Below are positions 1 through 5,718 of a stretch of 7,026 nucleotides of DNA, in pieces. A program made the translations under genes and the position numbers. The notes below the pieces were generated by a model, which made no database searches, was not told the DNA's origin, and saw only the letters and a program-made list of their open reading frames with translations. This DNA is from Deltaproteobacteria bacterium GWA2_55_10 (lineage in GTDB: Bacteria; Desulfobacterota; GWC2-55-46): contig MGPL01000043.1 of NCBI GenBank assembly GCA_001797415.1, forward strand, positions 10,316 to 17,341. Reading direction: 5' to 3'. Position 1 is the first letter of the stretch; each line of letters opens with the position of its first letter.

Positions 1-139
1 TTGAAAAACACCCTGCTAAAGCAATCCATGGATGGATTGCCAAATTGCAAGACCTGGAAGGGCGAGCAATTTGTGAGGTTTGGCCGAATTCACTTCGACA
101 AAACCGTAGTTGAAAAAGTTCTGGATGGACTTTTTCAAC
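1..139. repeat. Structured intergenic element with inverted repeats downstream of polA
   Basis: This non-coding stretch lies downstream of the polA stop and runs off the window edge. It contains two hairpins. The first is an 8-bp stem, GCAATCCA (21-28) with TGGATTGC (33-40). The second is a perfect 11-bp stem, GTTGAAAAAGT (109-119) with ACTTTTTCAAC (129-139), around a 9-base loop. TTGAAAAA at 1-8 is the reverse complement of TTTTTCAA at 131-138, so the stretch is bracketed by short inverted repeats, as in a small non-autonomous or REP-like element. Neither hairpin is followed by a T-run on the polA strand, so I do not call it a terminator. That it is a repeat family is inference from structure; copies elsewhere in the genome cannot be seen here. 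Confidence 0.4.
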
Positions 140-152
140 ATCCTGATAGAGG

Positions 153-2786
153 CTACTCCACGCTCCTCCAGTCCGGCCCTGTCTCTATATTGACCACTAC
201 CGGCACCTTTAGCGGCAGGATATTCTCCATCTCGGACCTTACCAGGCCTTTTGCCTCTTCCAGTTCGGTTTCCGGGGCCTCGAAGATGAGCTCGTCGTGT
301 ATCTGGAGGAGCATCTTCGTTCCCATGCGTCTCTCCTTGAGCATCCCCTGTATCCGTATCATGGCGGCCTTTATCATATCGGCTGCCGAGCCCTGGATCG
401 GCGTGTTGATGGCGAGCCTCTGGCCGAGCCTTACCGTGGACTCGACGGGGCTGCCGAGCTCGGGGATGAACCTCCTCCTGCCGAACAGGGTCTTCGTATA
501 TCCCCGCTGGCTAGCCTCGGCTATAGTAGCATCGATGAGGACCTTGACCTCCTTGTACCTGTCGAAATACCTGTTTATGTACTCCTGCGCCTCCTTCATC
601 GGGATCTTAAGCTCTGTCGAGAGCCCGTACGAGCCCATGCCGTAGATGATGCCGAAGTTGATGGCCTTGGCCCTCCGTCTCATCTCTCCAGTGACAAGGG
701 CGGGCATGATGCCGAAGACCTCGCTCGCTGTCCTGGTATGGATGTCCTCGCCCTTCATGAACGAATCGACCAGTATCGGGTCGTTGGAGAGGTGGGCGAC
801 GATGCGAAGCTCTATCTGCGAGTAGTCGGCGCAGATAAAATGGCACCCTGCATCCGCTACGAAGGCCTCCCTTATTCGGCCCGCCATCTCGCCCCTTATG
901 GGTATGTTCTGCAGGTTCGGCCTCGAGCTTGAAAGGCGGCCCGTTGCCGTGACGGTCTGGTTGAACGAGGTATGTATCCTGCCGGTCGAGGGGTTCACTA
1001 TAGCTCCCAGCGCGTCGACATAGGTCGATTTGAGCTTTGAGAGCTGGCGGAAGTTTATTATGAGGCGCGGCACATCGTGCTGGGCCGCGAGCTGTGTGAG
1101 CACCTCTTCGTCGGTCGAAAAGCCCGTCTTGGTCTTCTTTGTGGGCTTGAGCTTGAGCTTCTCAAAGAGCAGCTCCGCGAGCTGCCGCGGAGAGTTGATG
1201 TTGAACTCCATGCCGGATGCCGCGTATATCTCCCGCTCAAGGGAAGTAAGCGCTATCTCTATTTCTTTGGAGAGCTCTGCGAGCTTCCCGGCATCTACCC
1301 GTATCCCCGCTGCCTCCATCTCAGAGAGCACACGGGCAAGCGGAAGCTCTATTTCAGAGTACAACCCCCAGAGATCGTCGGCCTCAAGTTCTTTCTTAAG
1401 CAATCCTGCTACATCAAGAATATTAGAGGCTTTTTTACACTCGACACGTGTCTCTGTGACTATATCGGCGCCGTCCCTCACCTCTTCAGGGGATACGCCC
1501 AGAAGCTCGTATCCAAGACTGCTTATCGAATGGTCGGGCTTGGAGGGGTTTACGATGTACGAGGCCAGGGATGTGTCCATTTCGACCCCCCTCGCCTCTA
1601 TCCCCATCTTGCTGAAATACAGGTAGAGCGCCTTTGAGTTGTCGGTCTGCTTGATAGTTGCAGGGTCTTCGATTACGGATTTGAGCGCGTCCGCGACAGA
1701 GCGTTCAGAGAGCGCGTCGATGCCAACCGGGATGTACCTTGCCTTTTTATCGCCAAGTCCGAAAGAGAGCCCCTTCGACCTGCCGCCAAAACCATCCTCT
1801 GTAAGGGACAGGGTTACTGAGAACTCCCTGAGGCCCTTGAGTTCATCGACAAGGGATTTCAACCCTTCCACGTCAGCTATGCCCTGGAAATCCACCCCTT
1901 CCTCTTCGACCCTTGGCTTCTCCGGGATCAACTCCTTCAAAAGCTTCCTGAACTCCATCTCGCTCAAGAGCGATTCGAGCTCGGCAAAGTCCGGGCCCGT
2001 GTACCTCAAGTCCTCGAGCTCGCACTCGACAGGCACGTCAGGGTTCAAGGTGACTATCTGGAGCGAGAGCATGGCCTGGTCTTTATTGGCCTTGAGATTT
2101 TCCTTTAACTTTGGCTTGGAAATGCTCTCTACTCCTTCGAAAACCTGATCTATTGACCCGAACTCTTCAAGGAGCTTCGCCGCTGTCTTTATGCCTATTC
2201 CCGGCACGCCCGGCACGTTGTCGCTGGCGTCCCCTGATAGGGCCAGCAGGTCGCGTATCCTGTCCGGCCCTACCCCGAACTTCTCCTTCACCTCTGCCGG
2301 GCCGTACTCCTTCTCTGTCAAATAATCGAGTATGACCGTGTTCCCGTCGACGAGCTGGTACATGTCCTTGTCGCCGGTGATGATGGCGATCTTCAGGCCC
2401 TCTGACTCGAACTTCTTCACGAGGGTGGCTATGACGTCATCAGCCTCAAAGGAAGCCATCTCAAGGCCCGGCACATTGAAGGCCCTGGCGGCTTTCTTCA
2501 CATACGGGACCTGCACGCTCAGGAGATCCGGCATGGGCGGCCTTTCGGCCTTGTACGAAGGCATGAGCTCATGCCTGAATGACGGGCCCTTGACGTCGAA
2601 GGCAATGACCGCGTATTCCGGCTTGAAGTCGGCGAGTATCTTCTTCAAGGACTGGGTGAAGCCGTATACGGCGTTGGTCGGCAGCCCTTTTGAGGTGGAG
2701 AATGTGGCGGGGATGGCGTGGAATGCCCGGTACATTATCGAGCTTCCGTCTATTATGAAGAGTCTTTTCCTTATTTCGGCTTTCAT
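153..2786 (-). CDS. polA: DNA polymerase I (5' nuclease + inactive 3'-5' exo domain + polymerase)
   Basis: This 877-aa family A polymerase fills gaps, removes primers and takes part in excision repair. The N-terminal 5'-3' nuclease (about 8-290) keeps its acidic residues: D13, D64, E114, D116, D117, D139, D141, D186 and D189, the last two within the helix-hairpin-helix segment SGDASDNVPGVPGIG. The polymerase domain (about 470-877) is canonical. It has TATGRLSSSRPNLQNIP, motif A DYSQIELRI with D654, motif B with K707, F711 and Y715, and motif C HDE at 830-832. The middle 3'-5' exonuclease domain (about 300-465) is degenerate: exo I reads FSVTLSL where Escherichia coli has a DxE, and the exo II and exo III acids are also missing. 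Length is between Taq (832) and E. coli (928). ATG 2786 is the furthest upstream in-frame start. Its AGGAGG lies an unusually long 15 bases upstream. The identification is certain; loss of proofreading is inferred. Confidence 0.98.
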   Translation of the reverse strand: MKAEIRKRLFIIDGSSIMYRAFHAIPATFSTSKGLPTNAVYGFTQSLKKILADFKPEYAVIAFDVKGPSFRHELMPSYKAERPPMPDLLSVQVPYVKKAARAFNVPGLEMASFEADDVIATLVKKFESEGLKIAIITGDKDMYQLVDGNTVILDYLTEKEYGPAEVKEKFGVGPDRIRDLLALSGDASDNVPGVPGIGIKTAAKLLEEFGSIDQVFEGVESISKPKLKENLKANKDQAMLSLQIVTLNPDVPVECELEDLRYTGPDFAELESLLSEMEFRKLLKELIPEKPRVEEEGVDFQGIADVEGLKSLVDELKGLREFSVTLSLTEDGFGGRSKGLSFGLGDKKARYIPVGIDALSERSVADALKSVIEDPATIKQTDNSKALYLYFSKMGIEARGVEMDTSLASYIVNPSKPDHSISSLGYELLGVSPEEVRDGADIVTETRVECKKASNILDVAGLLKKELEADDLWGLYSEIELPLARVLSEMEAAGIRVDAGKLAELSKEIEIALTSLEREIYAASGMEFNINSPRQLAELLFEKLKLKPTKKTKTGFSTDEEVLTQLAAQHDVPRLIINFRQLSKLKSTYVDALGAIVNPSTGRIHTSFNQTVTATGRLSSSRPNLQNIPIRGEMAGRIREAFVADAGCHFICADYSQIELRIVAHLSNDPILVDSFMKGEDIHTRTASEVFGIMPALVTGEMRRRAKAINFGIIYGMGSYGLSTELKIPMKEAQEYINRYFDRYKEVKVLIDATIAEASQRGYTKTLFGRRRFIPELGSPVESTVRLGQRLAINTPIQGSAADMIKAAMIRIQGMLKERRMGTKMLLQIHDELIFEAPETELEEAKGLVRSEMENILPLKVPVVVNIETGPDWRSVE

Positions 2787-2793
2787 CCTTTGT

Positions 2794-2822
2794 TTGACAG
2801 CCCTCCTGTGAGCATATATACT
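2794..2822 (+). promoter_or_regulatory. Near-consensus sigma-70 promoter for the 2829 gene, predicted leaderless
   Basis: A perfect -35 box TTGACA (2794-2799) is followed by a 17-bp spacer and TATACT (2817-2822), a 5/6 match to the -10 consensus. Six bases separate the -10 box from the ATG at 2829, so transcription would start at or next to the A of the start codon. This agrees with the absence of a Shine-Dalgarno sequence before that ATG. The promoter lies inside the 42-bp gap and overlaps the 5' leader of the divergent polA gene, including the AGGAGG of polA. The boxes are read directly; the start site is inferred from usual spacing. Confidence 0.7.
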
Positions 2823-2828
2823 GCAGAC

Positions 2829-3341
2829 ATGGTCAGGGCCGCCCTATTCCTTTTTCTTTCTCTTCTGATGCTCCCCTCTTACGCTTTCGCGCAGGGAGAC
2901 GCCGTATCAGGCGCAATCAATATTGTAGAGAATTTCCAGAAAGAAGCAAACATATTAATGAGAAGCTCGGGCCTCTTCGAGGTACCCGACTTCATGCGGA
3001 ACATGGCCGTAAAGGACCTGGAGCAGATAAAACTCACCAACCCGCCCGGAGCAAGGAGATCGGAGCGCGTCTTCGGAATTGTGAGCTCGTTTACAATGGA
3101 TGTGGTCAGCACAGTCGAATCGAGAGACGGGATGCTTGCCGGACCGGAAAGGGAACGGCACGCCGATGCGATAAGACGGCTCCGCGATCTCAGGTCTTAC
3201 GAGCTGGAGAGGCTGAGGGACAAGCTCACATCAGAGATACCGCCGGACAGGGAGCCTGAAGGGGTCCCTTCAATGGACATATCACCGTACGACGAAGAAC
3301 GGCAGCTGCCGGACGGACCGCCGGGAATACTCTTCAGATAA
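2829..3341 (+). CDS. Small exported protein of unknown function
   Basis: This 170-aa protein is of a family I do not recognise. Residues 1-21 form a classic Sec signal peptide: a short basic start (MVR), a hydrophobic core ALFLFLSLLMLP, and an AFA|Q cleavage site after A21. The mature part is hydrophilic and probably helical. It includes an Arg/Glu-rich stretch (about 106-135, containing RERHADAIRRLRDLRSYELERLRDKL) and a proline-rich acidic C-terminal tail (about 138-170). It has no cysteine and no second membrane segment, so a periplasmic or secreted location is likely. I chose ATG 2829 because it gives the signal peptide and sits directly after a strong promoter; a GTG in the same frame at 2718 would run inside polA and add an implausible leader. 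The gene is divergent from polA and convergent with rhlE. Codon use looks like its neighbours. Confidence 0.8.
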   Translation: MVRAALFLFLSLLMLPSYAFAQGDAVSGAINIVENFQKEANILMRSSGLFEVPDFMRNMAVKDLEQIKLTNPPGARRSERVFGIVSSFTMDVVSTVESRDGMLAGPERERHADAIRRLRDLRSYELERLRDKLTSEIPPDREPEGVPSMDISPYDEERQLPDGPPGILFR

Positions 3342-3374
3342 ACTACCCCGCAGAAAGCCACGTATGCTGTTTCT

Positions 3375-3461
3375 CCTTCTCCCCTTTGGGGAGAAGGGTG
3401 GGATGAGGGGGCGAGCATTTAAAAACCCCCTCACCTTACTCCTCTCCCCCGCGGGGAGAGG
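3375..3461. repeat. Convergent pair of REP-like palindromic elements
   Basis: Two related units face each other. Unit A on the plus strand has a 10-bp stem, CCTTCTCCCC (3375-3384) and GGGGAGAAGG (3388-3397), followed by a tail ending GATGAGGGGG (3402-3411). Unit B, inverted, has a 9-bp stem, CCTCTCCCC (3441-3449) and GGGGAGAGG (3453-3461). Its tail, read on the minus strand, ends GGTGAGGGGG. The tails TGAGGGGG and CCCCCTCA are themselves complementary, so the pair could fold into one large structure, as in a BIME. A third unit occurs at 5229-5264. Such elements are common intergenic repeats in many bacteria. Function here is unknown; the location between convergent genes suits transcript-end stabilisation. 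Confidence 0.75.
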
Positions 3462-3501
3462 ATATACAAATCGCGATGTATTGGACCTTAGATGAAATAA
3501 A

Positions 3502-3531
3502 AAAAGGCCCGCCTGAGAAGGCGGGCCTTTT
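3502..3531. terminator. Bidirectional Rho-independent terminator
   Basis: A perfect 13-bp stem, AAAAGGCCCGCCT (3502-3514) with AGGCGGGCCTTTT (3519-3531), encloses a GAGA loop. T-rich sequence follows on both strands: TTTTGATTTTT on plus, and on minus a T-run continuing from the stem. It lies 13 bp past the rhlE stop codon, so it should end rhlE transcripts. It should also stop plus-strand transcripts coming from the secreted-protein gene through the REP-like pair. Confidence 0.93.
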
Positions 3532-3544
3532 GATTTTTACCGAT

Positions 3545-4807
3545 TTACCGCGAGTACCTTCTTCCCTGTCCGTCCCGCCTTGACTGCTCACGGCCGTAGC
3601 CGCCGCCCGCCCTCTTAGGATTAACAAAGACCCTTTCGACCGGACCCCTTGAAGGTGCCTGCGTTGACGCCGCCTCCTGAACGAAGCCGGATATCTCTTC
3701 AACGGTTATCTTCCTGCCCAGGAGCTTCTGGATATTGTTGAGCAGGTCCCTTTCATCACCGGATACCAGCGAGACCGCCGCCCCGTTAGCGCCAGCGCGG
3801 CCGGTACGGCCAATGCGGTGTATGTAGTCCTCGGGCACGTTCGGCAGGTCGAAATTGACAACATGAGGAAGGCTGTCGATATCAAGGCCGCGCGCCGCGA
3901 TGTCAGTCGCGACAAGCGTGCGCACAGAACCGTTCTTGAAATCAGCAAGCGCGCGGGTACGCGCAGCCTGGCTCTTGTTGCCGTGTATGGCGGTCGAGTT
4001 TATGCCGTCGCTCAAAAGCTGCGTGGCAAGCCTGTTCGCGCCGTGCTTCGTGCGCGTGAAAACAAGAACCTGCTTCCAGTCCCTCTCTTTTATAAGATGG
4101 GCAAGGAGAGCGCGCTTCTTGCTCTGGCCTACAGGGTGGACGACCTGAGTTACTGTCTCGGCAGCCGTGTTCCGGCGCGCGACCTCTACAAGAACGGGGT
4201 CGTTGAGCAGACCGTCCGCGAGGCGCTTGATGTCGTCATTATAAGTCGCCGAGAAGAGCAGGTTCTGCCTCTGCTTTGGAAGGAGGCTGAGTATCCTCTT
4301 GATGTCGTGTATGAATCCCATGTCCAGCATGCGGTCAGCTTCGTCGAGGACGAGTATCTCTACCTGCGAGAGGTCGACAGTGCGCTGCCCTGAATGGTCA
4401 AGCAGTCTGCCCGGCGTAGCGACGAGTATGTCAACGCCGCGCCGTATGCTGTCTGCCTGAGGCTGAAAGCCGACTCCGCCGAAGACGGCAGTCGAAGACA
4501 TGTGAAGGTTCTTACCATAGGTGCGCACGCTCTCGTGGACCTGTGCGGCGAGTTCTCTCGTAGGCGCAAGCACAAGCGCCCTGGGCAGCCTGCCCCTGCC
4601 GCCGTGGGCCTTGCCGCTCAGGAGCTGCAGCATGGGAAGCGTGAAGGCGGCGGTCTTGCCAGTGCCTGTCTGCGCGCCGGCGAGCACGTCGCGGCCTTCG
4701 AGTATTACGGGTATTGTCTTTGCCTGGATGGGCGTGGGACTGGTGTAGCCCTGTGCCTGGACAGCAGAGAGCAGTTCGGCCTTAAGGCCGAGTGAATCGA
4801 ATGACAT
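3545..4807 (-). CDS. rhlE: DEAD-box ATP-dependent RNA helicase, RhlE type
   Basis: This 420-aa cytoplasmic helicase unwinds short RNA duplexes and remodels ribonucleoproteins, typically in ribosome assembly, mRNA decay or cold adaptation. All family motifs are present in order: Q motif with F3 and SPTPIQ (23-28), Walker A AQTGTGKT (45-52), PTREL (82-86), TPGR (131-134), DEAD (155-158), SAT (186-188), ARGLD (305-309) and HRIGRTGR (330-337). A short, Gly/Arg/Tyr-rich basic tail (about 398-420) probably binds RNA. ATG 4807 is chosen because AGGAG lies eight bases upstream and MSFDSLGL is the usual RhlE opening; a TTG at 4837 would add ten residues without support. RhlE is the best subfamily call from the short tail and the start, though the symbol is less certain than the DEAD-box assignment. 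It is transcribed alone and ends in the terminator at 3502-3531. Confidence 0.95.
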   Translation of the reverse strand: MSFDSLGLKAELLSAVQAQGYTSPTPIQAKTIPVILEGRDVLAGAQTGTGKTAAFTLPMLQLLSGKAHGGRGRLPRALVLAPTRELAAQVHESVRTYGKNLHMSSTAVFGGVGFQPQADSIRRGVDILVATPGRLLDHSGQRTVDLSQVEILVLDEADRMLDMGFIHDIKRILSLLPKQRQNLLFSATYNDDIKRLADGLLNDPVLVEVARRNTAAETVTQVVHPVGQSKKRALLAHLIKERDWKQVLVFTRTKHGANRLATQLLSDGINSTAIHGNKSQAARTRALADFKNGSVRTLVATDIAARGLDIDSLPHVVNFDLPNVPEDYIHRIGRTGRAGANGAAVSLVSGDERDLLNNIQKLLGRKITVEEISGFVQEAASTQAPSRGPVERVFVNPKRAGGGYGREQSRRDGQGRRYSR

Positions 4808-4815
4808 GAAATAGA

Positions 4816-4820
4816 CTCCT
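4816..4820 (-). promoter_or_regulatory. Ribosome binding site deciding the rhlE start
   Basis: On the minus strand AGGAG sits eight bases before ATG 4807. This supports that codon rather than the upstream in-frame TTG at 4837, which has no comparable site. Confidence 0.75.
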
Positions 4821-5111
4821 GGAAACAGCCTACCCAATTAATGGGCCGGTCTTAGGCGGGATCGCGTTTAAGGTTATTCTGGGTGAAGGTTGAATTGAAA
4901 GGATAGGCCAACCATTGACACAGCTGACACCGACCGAAGGGCGTCAAGGTTATCGAGGGACTATAGCAGTAAAAACCACCCAAGGGAAGCGGAAAAATCG
5001 AGGAATAAGAGGAAAATGAGGTAAGTAGTTGATTTCATAAAATAAAATAATTTGAGTCTCTTAAAAATAATTGCATTTTTAAAAGGCCTCTTGCGCGCTG
5101 CAGCGTTTTTT

Positions 5112-5167
5112 GGGCATAAGGCTTCGCTCGCCCTTCCCCCAATCTTATTCGCTAAAGCGTTATGCCC
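5112..5167. repeat. Long imperfect hairpin
   Basis: GGGCATAA (5112-5119) pairs with TTATGCCC (5160-5167). A single G-G mismatch (5120/5159) follows, then GCTT (5121-5124) pairs with AAGC (5155-5158). This makes a 12-bp stem around a 30-base internal region. The flanks are T6 on the left and an A9 run a little to the right. The outer and inner stems separated by one mismatch recall an attC recombination site, but the core does not fit that consensus well and no integron gene is present. I therefore call it only a structured repeat candidate. Confidence 0.4.
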
Positions 5168-5188
5168 CGTTTGTTTTAAAAAAAAATT

Positions 5189-5203
5189 GTGGGCTGTGCC
5201 CAC
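5189..5203. repeat. GTGGGC/GCCCAC hairpin
   Basis: GTGGGC (5189-5194), loop TGT, and GCCCAC (5198-5203) form a 6-bp perfect stem with a three-base loop, followed by CAACA. It has the same stem-3-stem design and partly the same sequence as the hairpins at 6105-6145. It is probably a single diverged copy of that family. Confidence 0.5.
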
Positions 5204-5228
5204 CAACATACCAACAATCCGATTTATC

Positions 5229-5264
5229 TCCTCTCCCCTTGGGGAGAGGATTAAGGTGAGGGGG
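5229..5264 (+). repeat. Single REP-like palindromic element
   Basis: A 10-bp stem, TCCTCTCCCC (5229-5238) and GGGGAGAGGA (5241-5250), has a TT loop. It is followed by the tail TTAAGGTGAGGGGG (5251-5264). The stem and tail match unit B of the pair at 3441-3461 almost base for base, here in the opposite orientation and alone. It lies about 90 bp upstream of the PilZ gene. Confidence 0.75.
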
Positions 5265-5285
5265 CATTTCGCTGTTTCTTTGCAA

Positions 5286-5315
5286 TTGACTTGAATGGCT
5301 GACCTGCTGTATTTG
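5286..5315 (+). promoter_or_regulatory. Possible sigma-70 promoter of the PilZ gene
   Basis: TTGACT (5286-5291) is followed by 18 bp and TATTTG (5310-5315). These are moderate matches to the -35 and -10 consensus in the right place, 38 bp before the ATG. TATAAA at 5324-5329 is a better -10 but has no -35 at the right distance. A weak call. Confidence 0.3.
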
Positions 5316-5352
5316 TATTGGATTATAAACATTCCAAACAACCCGGAGGAAA

Positions 5353-5718
5353 ATGGACAACAAACCTCTTATCTATCAAGGCTATCCTCCTGACGGCACG
5401 CCCCAGGCCGGGCCTCTTCAGCCGCTTACAGGCTTTCCAATCGGTCTCGGCACGGAATTCCTCATAGAGATACAGAAGCTTAACCAGCGCATAAAGGTCG
5501 CCCTGGCCGGTTATGAGAAGGACAGCTTTCTCCTGATAAAACTCTCGCCCAACGACCTGATGGGCACCTTCAGGAGCGAAGCAGTGACGAGGAGCGCCGT
5601 AATTGTAAAATTCAGCACAAGAACACGGTCTACAGCTTTCAGAGCGAGATACAGAGCATCGTTTCGACCCCGTGCAAGCTCATGTTCCTCTCCTTCCCCA
5701 AAACCGTCGAAGAGATGA
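5353..5718 (+). CDS. PilZ receptor, N-terminal fragment as encoded
   Basis: As written, the first frame gives 121 aa. Residues 1-86 are authentic, with the hydrophobic/charged pattern of a PilZN beta-barrel (about 30-86, including GTEFLIEIQKLNQRIKVALAG). Residues 87-121 (FSTRTRSTAFRARYRA and on) are out of frame. They form a Ser/Arg-rich tail without domain character and stop at TGA 5716-5718. If the frameshift is real, this product lacks the c-di-GMP site and is probably non-functional. Confidence 0.5.
   Translation: MDNKPLIYQGYPPDGTPQAGPLQPLTGFPIGLGTEFLIEIQKLNQRIKVALAGYEKDSFLLIKLSPNDLMGTFRSEAVTRSAVIVKFSTRTRSTAFRARYRASFRPRASSCSSPSPKPSKR

Larger units (their letters stand above)
4808..5228. 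other. Long intergenic region with AT-rich core, no gene
   Basis: This is most of the 545-bp gap between the divergent rhlE and PilZ genes. The part next to rhlE (4808-4980) has ordinary composition. It contains TGACA direct repeats (4916-4920, 4925-4929) bracketed by TTGAC and GTCAA, but no convincing promoter for rhlE. The centre (about 4985-5090) is strongly AT-rich. From 5096 on come a 10-bp perfect palindrome CGCTGCAGCG (5096-5105) followed by six T, the imperfect hairpin at 5112-5167 and the GTGGGC hairpin at 5189-5203. Open frames here are short, repeat-derived and lack ribosome binding sites. I see no RNA gene. Confidence 0.6.

Noticed and set aside
109..139. Intrinsic terminator of polA
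   Set aside because: The 11-bp stem is perfect but AT-rich, and no T-run follows it on the minus strand.
1..645. Plus-strand open frame from TTG at 1 running into the polA region, and other long plus-strand frames inside 297-2811
   Set aside because: They are antisense to polA, whose family motifs are unmistakable. Their translations lack domain character and they have no ribosome binding sites.
3375..3461. CRISPR-like repeat pair
   Set aside because: The units are inverted relative to each other, only two are present here, and there is no spacer regularity or cas gene.
3818..4795. Plus-strand open frames opposite rhlE
   Set aside because: They are shadows of the helicase reading frame, Arg/Ala/Leu-rich with no start signal.
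4961..5038. 25-codon hydrophobic peptide MKSTTYLIFLLF... on the minus strand
   Set aside because: It has a plausible membrane peptide sequence, but no Shine-Dalgarno sequence or promoter, and it lies in AT-rich DNA where such frames arise by chance.
5112..5168. Genuine integron attC site
   Set aside because: The left box GCATAAG lacks the conserved AAC, there is no cassette-like gene order and no integrase in the window. Kept only as a low-interest finding.
4961..5341. Minus-strand 126-codon open frame across the intergenic gap
   Set aside because: It translates straight through the REP-like element and the GTGGGC hairpin (LTLILSPRGEE, VGTAHN), a well-known source of spurious proteins. No ribosome binding site.
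5604..5613. Programmed -1 frameshift in the PilZ gene
   Set aside because: GTA AAA TTC is not an X XXY YYZ heptamer; tRNA-Phe would not re-pair after slipping. Mutation or sequencing error is more likely.
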